Made by a program: the position numbers and the translations under genes
In this document: positions 10,561-20,521 of the stretch, in pieces
Numbering within the stretch: position 1 is the first letter of the stretch
How the letters are laid out: every line of letters starts with the position of its first letter
Source: Ziziphus jujuba
Taxonomy: Eukaryota; Streptophyta; Magnoliopsida; Rosales; Rhamnaceae
Direction of reading: 5' to 3'
Assembly: GCF_031755915.1 (NCBI RefSeq)
Contig: NC_083390.1
Coordinates: 12,493,001-12,557,000 of the forward strand
DNA length: 64,000 nucleotides
The notes under the pieces: model-generated
The model's input: only the letters and a program-made list of their open reading frames with translations
The model's database searches: none
Told to the model about the DNA's origin: nothing

Positions 10561-11138
10561 GGCTAGTATGGCACCCACAGCTTCAACAACTATTCAACGA
10601 AACAAGGCCATGCAAGAGCAACCACATAAGTGTCCTAAACTCTATGGTGAGGGGAAAAACAATGGAACCCGTGAGTGTGAAAGAAAAAGGGAGGAAAGAA
10701 AAGAAAAAGAATTTTTTTTTTTTTTTATCTTAACTTAAGTGAGCTTAAAAAGGCATTTGTGAGTAATAAACCTACGCTGGTTATGATTTATAAAGATGCT
10801 TATTTAAAGATGTTTTTGTTGTATAGAACTTTATGTGCATTGTTGAGAGCTTTACTTGGTAGAAATTTGAAAATTTGGAAGAGATTATTTGCTAACTTTA
10901 AAAACTGTAATTTTTGCCATAATGAGATTGTATTTCTAGATTTTGTTGTAATAGTGTTTGACCCAGGAGGTTTGGTTTGGTTGCACCTAAGAAATAGGTT
11001 TCCAAAAACCAAGAAAGTCAAAACGTATGGCTTGCGTGGATGAACCTTTTCAAGTTTTGGAGCGGATTAACAAGAATGCCTGCAAACTTGATTTAATAGG
11101 TGAGTACAATGTTAGTGCCACATTTAATATCGCTGATT
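10561..11138 (+). pseudogene. Collapsed pol and integrase tail of copy A3
   Basis: This is the clearest copy of the rearranged pol. One frame from 10759 reads the linker LVMIYKDAYLKMF, an integrase piece YRTLCALLRALLGRNLKIW, an RT piece LFANFKNCNFC with IVFLDFVV, and integrase VFDPGGLVWLHLR, without interruption to 11043. The integrase tail (FQVLERINKNACKLDL) follows in another frame. It ends at 11138 inside the FNIADF motif, where family B LTR sequence begins. The integrase-RT-integrase order within one open frame shows that the fusion is old and predates most point decay. Confidence 0.75.
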
Positions 11139-11325
11139 TCAACTCTAATAAAATTAGGAAAGTAAATAGGCAACATGCCAAAATCCAATCAAAACATAAA
11201 TAAAAATTAATATTTTTCTAATTATAAAATTTGGCCAATGCCATGTAGGCGCATGTCATCCTCCATGTGGCAAAAGTGCCATATCACCATATGATGCCAT
11301 GTCACCATCCATGTCATCAAATCGT
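11139..11325 (-). repeat. Family B 3' LTR fragment (B1)
   Basis: About 187 bases matching the LTR interior at 17890-18075. Both ends are missing. The junction with gag at 11326 falls just after the first part of the zinc knuckle, with a few bases of microhomology (CAT/ATG). Confidence 0.75.
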
Positions 11326-12369
11326 GCACATGACCCCTGCCTTGACATTTAAAGCACATGATATCTTAATTTCTAGTTAAAGATGAATCCGATTTACTTA
11401 CTTGCTTAGATGAGGATGGTTCAGCCTTAACTTCGAATTTAGGCCGTGGGGTGGCTTTATTTACAAACTTGGGCTGATTTGGTTTCCATGTGGATGGGCT
11501 GATTTGGTTTGGCCTTAACTCCTCTTGAGTTGTTGCTCTACTTTGATGGCCATGTGCAGCATCTCCTCAATCTCCACATAATGGTGCAAGTCCACTTGAT
11601 TTGCTATTCCTCTATTCAAACCAGCCAAGAAACGTGCCATTGTAGCCTCCTTATCCTCCTCAACATTAGCCCTTATCATAAGGATTTCCATCTCCTTATA
11701 ATAGTCCTCCACACTTCTATTTCCTTAAGACAAGCTTTGTAATTTTTTAAAAATGCTCCTATATTAATGGCTAGGTACAAAATGCTTCCTCATCAAAGCC
11801 TTCAACTCCTCCCATGTATCTATAGGTCTTTATCCTGCTCGTCTCCTGGAAAGTGTCTCTTTGTCCCACCATCCAACAGCGTAGTCCGTGAATTCAACAG
11901 TGGCTAATTTGACCTTTTTTTGCCTTGGCGTAGTCCTGACAATCAAATACCATCTCATCCTCTTCTCCCACTCGAGATATGCTTCTGGATCACTTTTACC
12001 TTGAAATGATGGTATTTTCATCTTAATTCCTCCGTAGTCACTGCCTCAGTCTAACCTCTCTCTCCCACAGAATTGGTTGGCTCCCGAACCAATGTCTTCC
12101 TCTTCTTCCTCATAGTCATCTCCCGCACGTTCCCATTCTTCCCTTCTTGGAGTATTTCTTCCTCTACCACATCCATGAGCAAACCTTTATGGAGGTTGTG
12201 GCTGCGATGTTTGGATTGATGATTCCATCCTATCCAACCTATCATGGATCTACCCCATCTCCAACCATAGTGCTCTTTGAAGTTCTCCCACCATGACTTG
12301 AATGTATAACTTCGGATCAGCCACACCTAGAGTTTCATCCATGCTTTCTTTGCTTTTGTCTTGTGACAT
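11326..12369 (-). pseudogene. gag of family B copy 1
   Basis: The start is ATG at 12369 (MSQDKSKESMDETLGVADPKL), matching the starts at 34113 (minus) and 60605 (plus). Readable capsid segments include MKIPSFQGKSDPEAYLEWEK (11830-12021), YAVGWWDKE, and YYKEMEILMIRANVEEDKEAT through HMAIKVEQQL (11515-11712). The zinc knuckle CFKCQGRGH is present but is cut before its last Cys. Frameshifts separate the segments. TAA replaces the Arg codon before DIMCFKC (CGA in B2), consistent with C-to-T and G-to-A decay. Confidence 0.8.
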
Positions 12370-13210
12370 GATTTTTCTGCAAAAGTTGTTAGTAAAAAAG
12401 AAAGGCCTCACAACACTCCCTCACGTGTCTCGCTCAAATTCAAGGTCATCATTTTTGTACTCTAGTTATAGTTCGGCTTTTACCCTCTATGATTCTCACC
12501 TTTCATGCCTTTTACCACTCTAGTAATTCTATTTGGTTCTTTGCAAACTAATTTCAAACTAAAACAAACTAGCAAGTAACAACCCAAATAGACCTACCCA
12601 ACAATTATGAAAATAAGGCTAAAAAGACAAATATAATGAAAAGTAATAAGAAAAAAGCAACGATGAAAGATTAACAAGAAATTTAGCAAGAACAAAAGAA
12701 ACTAGAATGTGAGGAACAAATTGGAATGAGATTTGCAAAATGGAATTAGTGAATATTCAACAAACTTTATCTTTGGCATTGATTTTGGCTTGTTTTTGGT
12801 GCTCCTCAAATCAGTTAAAAAATTTCACTATCTGGTTTCTCTTGAAATCTCAATAATTTAATGCCACAAACCACAAAAACAATTTTTTTTTTTTTTGGCG
12901 TTCAACAAAAAGAGCAAGCTTTATAAAATGAAAGAAACCTCAATCGCACAAAACATCAATGAGAATAGACCAATTCCTTATCCTTAAGGGTTTGAAAATA
13001 AATTCGGCTTTTTTTTTTTTTTTTGTAAATGACCATTCGGTTTGGTATGATTGAATGAGTGAAGAATGAAGAAGAACAAACAAAAGAAAAGATGCAAAGA
13101 AGAACGCAATGACTAAACAGATGAGACAAAAAAAAAAATCAAAGAAAACAAAGAACAAAGAACAAAATCAGACAACAAAGATAGATGGATCAAACCTTTA
13201 ATTAAAAACT
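12370..13210 (-). other. Untranslated leader of family B copy 1
   Basis: About 840 bases, rich in A/T runs, colinear with the leaders at 34114-34862 (minus) and 59900-60604 (plus). The open frame 12940-13158 is a low-complexity Phe/Leu stretch. No gene is seen. Confidence 0.6.
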
Positions 13211-13223
13211 AGCTTTGATACCA
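13211..13223 (-). promoter_or_regulatory. Primer binding site, tRNA-Met type (B1)
   Basis: The minus strand reads TGGTATCAAAGCT, three bases after the LTR end. It resembles TGGTATCAGAGCC with substitutions. Confidence 0.8.
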
Positions 13224-13226
13224 AAT

Positions 13227-14148
13227 TGATACAAACCTATAGCGACCTGCCTCTAAACCCATAACAAAGATTGAATTAGGACCGTCTAATTACAAGTTAT
13301 CAATGAAAGACCTCGACCCGTTACCTATATTTGAGGTAAGAACCTTGGTATAGTGAAGACGCTACAATAGGGTGCGGAATAACCTATTAATAACTCGAAT
13401 TTGAACTCCACAAACAAAGCTTTAAAAAGTTCGATATAGTTCTTAGAGAACCAAGAAAATCACTCTCACTTTGAATCAAAATTGTAATCTCCTCTTTATT
13501 CATGTCTTATGTGCCTTTAAATAGGTAAAATAAATTACAAAGCTTTCCTAAATTTGCTAAGAGTAAAGGTGGAATAATAATGGACAAAAATTAGGTTTAG
13601 GAAACCTAATTTTGATAGGTTTAGGAAACCTAATTTGGTTAGGTTTAGGAAACCTAATGTGGTTAGGTTTAGGAAACCTAATTTAGCTCCTAGTCTTCTA
13701 ATTTGAATGGCCTTTAATTCTTCAACCAATTCAACTCTAATAAAATTAGGAAAGTAATTTAAAAACCTAATAAAAACTAAATTAGGAAAGTAAATAGGCA
13801 ACATGCCAAAATCCAATCAAACCATAAATAAAAATTAATATTTTCCTAATTATAAAATTTGGCCAAGCTTAGTTGGATGCCATGTCACCATATGATGCCA
13901 CATCACCATGTTGTAGAAGTTCATGCGTTAAACTCTCTTTCACGTTGGCATCCACCATCCCAATCATATGGACCAATTTTAGCTCATCTTTACTAATGAA
14001 CTTGCTTCCTTGGGTTATAAACACCTCCTGGATTAAACCATTTAGTGCTTCTTTCAATCTCTTTGCTCGTGCTCGGGTTATGGGTCCTGTAGACATTTAA
14101 AGTGGATCTGGGCTCCATCTTGAAGAGCTCTTGGTCATGTCCTCATCA
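13227..14148 (-). repeat. Family B LTR, 5' LTR of copy 1
   Basis: On the minus strand it begins TGATGAGGACATG and ends GGTTTGTATCA, 922 bases. Its first 300 bases encode the polyprotein tail: GPITRARAKRLKEALNGL, then HMIG and ESLTHELLQHGDVASYG (open 13869-14096). Four 24-base hairpin repeats lie at 13593-13688. Confidence 0.9.
13593..13688. repeat. Four 24-bp hairpin repeats in B LTR
   Basis: The unit is AGGTTTAGGAAACCTAAT plus six variable bases. AGGTTT and AAACCT are reverse complements around an AGG loop, so each unit can form a six-base-pair hairpin. Copy number differs between B LTRs (four here, three at 17776 and 35231, four at 59548). Confidence 0.85.
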
Positions 14149-15033
14149 GTGTTGAAAGAGAACAAATAGAAAGTTTATCTCACAAATAATTTGTTGAATT
14201 GAATGTGCATTCTCATTGAAAAGTAATCCTTAAAGAGGTTAAATTCACAAAATCGGCCATTCAATGTCAATTTCCTAATGTGGCCAAATTTCCATTCATT
14301 TCCTAATTCTAATTTTGATTAATTAATTCCTTTATTTTGAATTAGGAATTAATTAATCTACAATGAAAATAATAAAATAATAACTTTCCTAAGTTAATTT
14401 TTTCAGCAAATAAATAAATGGAAACCAAATAAAAGACTAATTTCCTAAAACAAAAAGTCAAAATCAAATTAGGAAACTAGTTGACTACTTTGACCATTAA
14501 GTTAACTTTGACCAAATTCCAGCTTGCAAAGACTCCAAATTAGCTCCCATATGCCATGAGGGATTTCAAATAGAATTATTTATGAGTCCCACAAGTTTTC
14601 CTTGCTTGGAATATAGAGAAAATGTCAACAAAATACAGTAAAGTGAGAAACAAATATAGCAAAACCGACCAACTATTCTCTCTATGCGCAAATGCCCACT
14701 ATGGTTGCTTTTGATTCTACCTTGGCTTGATTCAATGACCTCTTAATGATATTAACTGAATCCATGAAGTGTTGGATCTATTCCATGCTACCCAGAGTCC
14801 ATATTTGTACAAAAACAGCTACCTAGGTTCGTATTGACCTCTAGCACTTGAATGCAACAGACTTTGTATTTTTGGGTATGATAAACCCTTTGAGAATTGA
14901 TAACTTCCTTTAGGCCACCAGGTTGTCCTTAAATCTCTTGGCTTGAGCCCTAGTGATTGACCCAGATTTTATACATATTGGATTAACACCCCACCAGGTA
15001 GTCGGTTGTGCATGCATGGGCGTATTCTCATCA
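14149..15033 (-). repeat. Family A LTR fragment, 3' end cut by B1
   Basis: On the minus strand it starts TGATGAGAATACG at 15033 and runs to the GTGTT site where B copy 1 begins. The last 160 or so bases of the LTR are missing. The conserved GGCC-rich U3 (GGCCGATTTTG-like), AATTAATTCCTTTATTTTGA and the encoded tail are recognisable. Confidence 0.8.
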
Positions 15034-15262
15034 AACATAATTCAAAAATTACAATAATCTAAAACCACAAAAGTATGCAAAAAAATCAACAAAAAATATT
15101 AGAGGCAACAAAGTAGTCAAAGTTAATAATACAAACCAATTCTAGAGAAGCAAATCCTTCACCCAAATACTTGCTCACTTTCTTGGAATGATGGGAATGG
15201 ATGAAGCAAACTCACTGAGTAGGATGGCATCGGGGTTTTTGGAGCTTGCTCACTAGCTATAC
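15034..15262. other. Unassigned spacer between A LTR fragments
   Basis: 229 bases that match none of the families described here. No open frame or motif is recognised. It may be original target DNA or the leader of a lost element. Confidence 0.4.
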
Positions 15263-16079
15263 TCACAATTAATTTTCTGTAAAATATTCAAGCTGCATTT
15301 TCATTGAAAAATACTTAAATAGGTTGAAGACATGAAACAAAAAATCCTAAAAAGATAGGACAAAACTGGCCAAAATGATTAAGAAACCTAATGTGGCCGA
15401 ATTTCCTCTCTCCTTTCCTAATCTAATTTTGATTAATTAATTCTTTTATTTTAAATTAGGAATTAATTAATTTACAATAAAAATAATAAAATAATAACTT
15501 TCCTAAGTTGATTTTTTGAGAAAATAATAAAATAGAAACAAAATAAAAAACTAATTTCCTAAAACAAAAAGTCAAAATTAAATTAGGAAACTAAAATACT
15601 ATCTTTTTTACTAAGCTATCTTTGAACAATTTAAGCTCCAAATCAGCTTCCATATACCTAGTAGGATGCCAAATAGGATTATCATTGAGTCCCACATGTT
15701 GCCCTTTATTGGAACAAAAAGTAAAAGCCAACTCAGTAAAATACAGTAAAGCCAGCAAATAATACAGCAAAACCAACCAACTTTCTCTCCCATGTTCACA
15801 AGCCCCTTTTGATTGCTTTTGAAGCAACCTTGACTTGATTCCATGACCTCTTAAAGATATTCCATGAATCCATGAAGTGTTGCAACCATTTTTTGCTGCT
15901 CGGAGTCCATATTTGCATGAAAAACAGCTACCTAGGTCCGTATCGGCCTCCACCACTTGAATGCTTAAAATGGGTCTTGTATCTTTGGGTATTAACAAGA
16001 TCTTTTGAGAATTAAATTACTCCCTGTATAAAGGCAGTCAGGTTGTCCTTAAATCTTTCAGCTTGAGCTCTAGTGATTA
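15263..16079 (-). repeat. Family A LTR fragment, interrupted by the next A LTR
   Basis: It matches the A LTR from the leader-proximal ACAAATAATTTTCTG segment up to the encoded tail at the Arg-rich motif, lacking both ends. At 16080 another A LTR starts with its own 3' terminus, so one A LTR appears to be inserted in or joined to another. The frame 15591-15998 (minus) is a chance open stretch in LTR sequence. Confidence 0.75.
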
Positions 16080-17361
16080 TGACATGAACCTAGGACGATC
16101 TGTGCCTAAACCCGTATTATATTGGGCCAGATCTAATTATGTTTAAGCTCTAATGGTCACCTTAACCCCTAACCAACCTATGATTGGAAACCTTAGTATA
16201 ATAAAGATGACACAATAGGTGATGGATATCCTATTGATAAATCAAACTAAAACACTCATCCACTAATGGTGTTTTAGGTGTTCAAACTAAACAAAGATAA
16301 TTCAATCTCAAAAATTATTTTCTGTATGAATAATATGCTGTTTATTATTAATAAAAGAAAGCCCTTAAATAGGCTAAAAAGTTGCAAAATAAAATCCTAG
16401 TTCACTAGGTAAAATCGGCCACCAAAGAATAGGAAACCTAGCTTGGCCGAAATTCACCTTCTTTCCTAATCTAACTTGGATTAATTAATTCCTTTATTTT
16501 GAAGTAGGAATTAATTAATTTACAATGAAAATAATAAAATAATAACTTTTCTAATTGATTTTTCCAGCATAAGCCAAATAAAAGACTAATTTCCTAAAAT
16601 AAAAAGTCAAAATCAAATTAGAAAACTGTTTGACTAGTTTGACTACTAAGGTATCTTTGACCAATCTTCAACATGTTTAGGCTCCAAATCAGCTTTCATA
16701 TGCCATTTAGGATGCCAAATATGATTAATAATGGTTCCCATACATTTGCCCTTGATTAGATTAGGTCAAACTTGCTTGAACAAGAAGAACAATCAAAGTC
16801 AGCGGCTAAACAACACATTTTTGGCCAAATTGAGATGCTATCCGTACAAGTCGTTTTTAGATGCTTTTGATTCTGCCTTGGCTGGATTCCATGTCCTATT
16901 AATGTTATTCATTGAGTTCATGAAGTTTTGGAACCATTCTTTGCTATCCGGAGTCCAAATTTGCACGAAAACAGCTACCCGAGTTTGTATCGGCTTCCAC
17001 GGCTCGGATGCTAAGAACATGCTCTGTGTCTTTGGTTATGGACAAGCACTTTTGAGAATTAACTAGTCCTTATATCCCAGGTTGTCCTTAAGCTTCTTGG
17101 CTTGAGCTCTGGTGATCGGCCTAGTCTTAATTCGTTTTGGGTCAGCACCCTAGCAGGTTGTCGATTGTTTGAGTTCGAGCTAAGAACATGCTCTCTGTCT
17201 TTGGTTATGGACAAGCACTTTTGAGAATTAACTAGTCCTTATATCCCAGGTTGTCCTTAAGCTTCTTTGCTTGAGCTCTGGTGATCGGCCTAGTCTTCAT
17301 TCGTTTTGGGTCAGCACCCTAGCAGGTTGTCGATTGTTTGAGTTCGAGCAGATTTGCATCA
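16080..17361 (-). repeat. Family A LTR with 169-bp internal duplication
   Basis: On the minus strand it begins TGATGCAAATCTG at 17361 and ends with CCTAGGTTCATGTCA at 16080. At 1282 bases it is longer than usual because a 169-base segment (17012-17180) is repeated head to tail at 17181-17349. No matching 5-base flanks are seen. It is the leftmost part of the A sequence into which B copy 2 inserted. Confidence 0.8.
17012..17349. repeat. 169-bp tandem duplication inside an A LTR
   Basis: Unit 1 is 17012-17180 and unit 2 is 17181-17349. They differ at only a few bases (for example GTGTC/CTGTC, TTGGC/TTTGC and TTAAT/TTCAT), so the duplication is recent compared with the LTR. The duplicated part is the LTR start that encodes the polyprotein tail. 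Confidence 0.9.
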
Positions 17362-17411
17362 GAATGGCCTAGTCTTCATCTGTATCAGATCGGTACCCTA
17401 GTAGGTAGGTG
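17362..17411 (-). repeat. Family A LTR fragment, left flank of B copy 2
   Basis: Fifty bases matching the tail-encoding start of an A LTR (GGCCTAGTCTTCATCTGTAT, then ACCCTAGT). The sequence continues at 35771-35804 on the far side of B copy 2, so B inserted into this LTR. Confidence 0.65.
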
Positions 17412-18321
17412 TGATACGAACCTAGAGTGACTTACCTCTAAACCCGTAACAAATATTGAATTAGACCGTCTAATTACAAGTTATCAATGGAAGACCTCGA
17501 CCCATTACCTATATGTGAGGTAAGAACATTGGTATGGTGAAGACACCACAATAAGGTGCAGAATAACCTATTGATAAGTCAAATTTGAACTCCACAAGCA
17601 AAGTTTGAAAAGTTCAATATAGTTCTTAGAGAACCAACATAATCATTCTCACTTTGAATCAAAATTGTAATCTAATTTTTATTCATCACTTGTGTGCTTT
17701 TAAATAGGCAAAATAAATTATAAAGCTTTCCTAAATTTGCTAAAACTAATTATGGAATAATTATGGATGAAAATTTGGTTTAGGAAACCTAATGTTGTAA
17801 GGTTTAGGAAACCTAATTCGGTTAGGTTTAGGAAACCTAATTTATCTACTAGTTTTCTAATAAAAATAGAAAACTAATTTAAAAACCTAATAACACTAAA
17901 TTGGGAAAATAAAATAGGCAATATGCCAAAATCCAATCAAGACATAAAATAAAAACTAATATTTCCTAATTATAAAATTCTACCAATGCCATGTAGGCGC
18001 ATATCACCCTTAAGGTGGCGGAAGTGCCCACCATATGATGCCACATCACCATCCATGTCATCAAATTGTGCCACATCGCCATATTGTTGGATTCCATGTG
18101 TTAGGCTTTCTTTCATATTGGCATCTTCCGTTCCAATCATATGGACCAATTTTGTTTCATGTTCAGTAATGAACTTGTTTCCTTGGGATGTGAACACCTC
18201 TTGGACTAAACCATTTAGTGCTTCTTTAAACCTCTTTGCTCTTGCCCTGGTTATTGGTCATGTAGAGATTTGAAGTGGCTCTGGACTCCATCTTGGGGTG
18301 CTCCTGGTCATGTCCTCATCA
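17412..18321 (-). repeat. Family B LTR, 3' LTR of copy 2
   Basis: On the minus strand it begins TGATGAGGACATG right after the polypurine tract and ends GGTTCGTATCA, 910 bases. It encodes the tail PITRARAKRFKEALNGLVQE, then KESLTHGIQQYGDVA (17970-18257). Three 24-base hairpin repeats lie at 17776-17847. The TATA-like box reads TTTTAAA here. Confidence 0.9.
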
Positions 18322-18335
18322 GTTCCCTCCTCTTG
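18322..18335 (-). promoter_or_regulatory. Polypurine tract of family B copy 2
   Basis: CAAGAGGAGGGAAC on the minus strand, directly before the 3' LTR start and overlapping the codons QEEGT. Confidence 0.8.
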
Positions 18336-19582
18336 AAAAAGATTTGTCTTCAAATCACCACCTGCACAAAAAGGAGATAAATCAGCGACATTAAAAGTAG
18401 CACTCACATTATACTCACCTGGAAGATCCAACTTGTAGGCATTGTCATTAAGTCTCTCCAATACTTGGAATGGACCATCTCCACGCGGCATGAGTTTAGA
18501 CTTTCTTGGTGCGGGAAATCTCTCCTTCCTTAAATGTAATCAAACCCAATTTCTAGGCTCAAAAACAACTTGTTGGCGCCCTTTGTTTGCTTGCTTCATG
18601 TATTGTTCGGTTCTCCTCTCAATATTAGCTCTAGCCTTCTCATGTAGTTGCCTAATAAAATCAGCTTTCTTTTTCCCATCTAAATTAGCACGCTCACTCG
18701 AAGGTAAAAGTGTTAAATCCAATGGAGTTAAAGGATGAAAAACATATAAAATTTCAAAAGGTGAAAATGTAGTAGCTAAATGTACAGATCTATTGTAAGC
18801 ATATTCAACATGAGGTAAAGATTCTTTCCAAGTTTTAATATTCTTACTTATCAATGAATGCAACAAAGTAGACAAAGTTCTATTTACTACCTCTGTTTGT
18901 CCATCAATTTGTGGATGACAAGTAGTAGAAAACAATAATTTAGTACTCAACTTAGCCCATAATGTTTTCCAAAAGTAACTTAAGAATTTTGCATCTCTAT
19001 TAGACATTATTGTTCTAGGCATTCCATGCAACCTAATAATTTCTTTAAAGAACAAATCAGTAATATGAGATGTATCATCGGTTTTATGACATTCAATAAA
19101 TGTGCCATTTTAGAAAACCTATCTACAACCACAAAAATTGAATCCATGCCTCTTCTTGTTCTAGGCAGTCCTAAAACAAAGTCTATAGAAATGTCTACCC
19201 AAGGGTGGTTAGGTGTAGGAAGTGGCATGTACAACCCATGTGGTTGCAGTCGTGATTTAGATTGCCTACATTTAATGCATCTATCATAATTTCTTTCTAC
19301 ATCTCTTTCCATATGTGGTCAATAAAAATGTTCTTGTAGAATAGCTAAGGTTTTAATTATTCCAAAGTGTTCCATTAAGCCCCTACAATGAGATTCTCTA
19401 ACAAGTAAATCACACAAAGAATAGCTTGGCACACAAAGTTTATTTTCCCTAAACAAGGATCCTTTAAATCTATAAAACTTTCCCTCAGCATACCTTTCAC
19501 AAAGTTTATACATTTCACCAAAATCATGATCTAAAGTATATAATTCTTTAATTTGTTCAAAACCAAGTAATTTACCATTCAA
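18322..19582 (-). pseudogene. Integrase of family B copy 2
   Basis: Integrase inserts element DNA into the chromosome. The order on the minus strand is a linker ([12 protein letters not shown]), an HHCC zinc-binding region with CIKC (around 19300), [14 protein letters not shown] and [11 protein letters not shown], a frameshift at about 19060, [39 protein letters not shown] with the catalytic Glu, and the C-terminal domain GDGPFQVLERLNDNAYKLDL. Stops occur before the PHM motif and after FEPRNWV. The usual catalytic SDRD reads SNRD, so the second catalytic Asp is replaced by Asn. The frame continues into the 3' LTR. Confidence 0.85.
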
Positions 19583-20023
19583 AGTAGAAAGTAATATATA
19601 CCTGCGGGATAATACATCAGCTACAATATTTTCCTTACCTTACTTGGAGCGAATGACATAGGGAAATGTCTCAAGAAATTCCATCCATTTGCCATGGTGC
19701 TTATTGAGCATTCCTTGTCCGTTTATGTGTTTCAAGGACTCATGATCTGTGTGAGTCATAAACTCTTTAGGCCATAAGTAGTGCTGCCATGTCTCCAATG
19801 CTCTAACCAATGCATATAGCTCTTTGTCATAAGTTGGATAGTTTAAGGCGGCCACACTTAGTTTTTCACTGAAATAAGTAATTGGTTTTCCCTCCTGCAT
19901 CAAAACAGCACCTATACCTATTCCTGATACATCACATTCAATATCAAAAGTTTTGGAAAAGTTAGGCAACACCAATAAAGGAGCATTTGTTAGTTTTTCT
20001 TTTAATAAATTAAAAAACCTTTC
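19583..20023 (-). pseudogene. RNase H of family B copy 2
   Basis: RNase H degrades the RNA strand during reverse transcription. The main open part is 19640-19975. Motifs in order are [20 protein letters not shown] (usually DASG), [27 protein letters not shown], and HTDHESLKH, with [18 protein letters not shown] after it. A stop replaces a Gln codon in the KxxQGKEN motif at about 19640, and another follows GEA at about 20024. Confidence 0.85.
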
Positions 20024-20521
20024 TTAAGCTTCTCCCCATTGAAAACCTACACTCTTCTTAATCACCTCTGTCAAAGGTGCAGCAATAGTACTAAAATCTT
20101 TAACAAACCTTCGATAGAAATTAACCAAACCATGGAAGCTTCTAACTTGGGTGATGCTAGTTGGCGTGGACCACTCTTGAATAGCTTTCACTTTCTCTTG
20201 AGCAACTTTAATACCTGCAACACTAATCACAAAACCTAGAAACACAAGCTCAGATTTTTTAAGATTGGCATAAAATCTTTCTTTCTTAAGAACATCTAAC
20301 ACTAACCTAAGATGCCCTACATGCTCTTCTAAACTCCTAATATATACAAGGATATCATCAAAGTACACAACCACAAACTTTCTAATGTAAGCATGCAAAA
20401 CATGATTCATAAGTCTCATACAAGTACTAGGGGCATTAGTTAACCGAAATGGCATAACCAACCACTCATACAAACCACCATGCTTTATTTTAAATGCTAT
20501 TTTCCATTCATCACCTTCCTT
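20024..20521 (-). pseudogene. Reverse transcriptase, C-terminal half (B copy 2)
   Basis: RT copies element RNA into DNA. The visible part starts at [17 protein letters not shown] and includes the active site [30 protein letters not shown] and [20 protein letters not shown]. The segment between NLKK and SELVFLGF is five residues shorter than in copy 3 (KCDFC lost). The N-terminal half (fingers, LPPISG, DLKSGYHQIR) is absent: a family C element interrupts the gene at 20522 and the rest was deleted. The [14 protein letters not shown] signature is what I know from CRM-lineage RTs. Confidence 0.88.

Larger units (their letters stand above)
1541..11138 (+). mobile_element. Tandem family A array: LTR-gag-LTR-gag-pro-LTR-gag/pro
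   Basis: Three family A LTRs alternate with three internal regions, all on the plus strand, with no host DNA between them. Copy A1 has LTR, leader and gag. Copy A2 has leader, gag, protease, collapsed pol and integrase tail. Copy A3 lacks leader and most of gag. Shared LTRs between units are the usual product of unequal recombination between LTRs of neighbouring or sister elements. The left LTR is truncated next to C sequence, and the right end is truncated next to B copy 1. Confidence 0.8.
11139..14148 (-). mobile_element. Family B copy 1, gag only, 3' LTR truncated
   Basis: A minus-strand CRM-like element with a complete 5' LTR (13227-14148), primer site, leader and decayed gag. Protease, RT, RNase H and integrase are absent: gag joins a fragment of the 3' LTR at about 11326. 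The 3' LTR fragment is itself cut at 11139 against family A sequence. The 5' LTR abuts an A LTR interrupted at a conserved point (GTGTT), so this copy probably inserted into that A LTR. Confidence 0.8.

Noticed and set aside
13593..13688. CRISPR-like array or telomere repeat
   Set aside because: Repeats of 24 bp are directly adjacent with no unique spacers, are part of an LTR, and do not match TTTAGGG. The DNA is plant nuclear.
16731..17066. Plus-strand frame of 111 codons
   Set aside because: It is antisense to the tail-encoding start of a family A LTR and is open only as a shadow of it. The same applies to 42883-43455.
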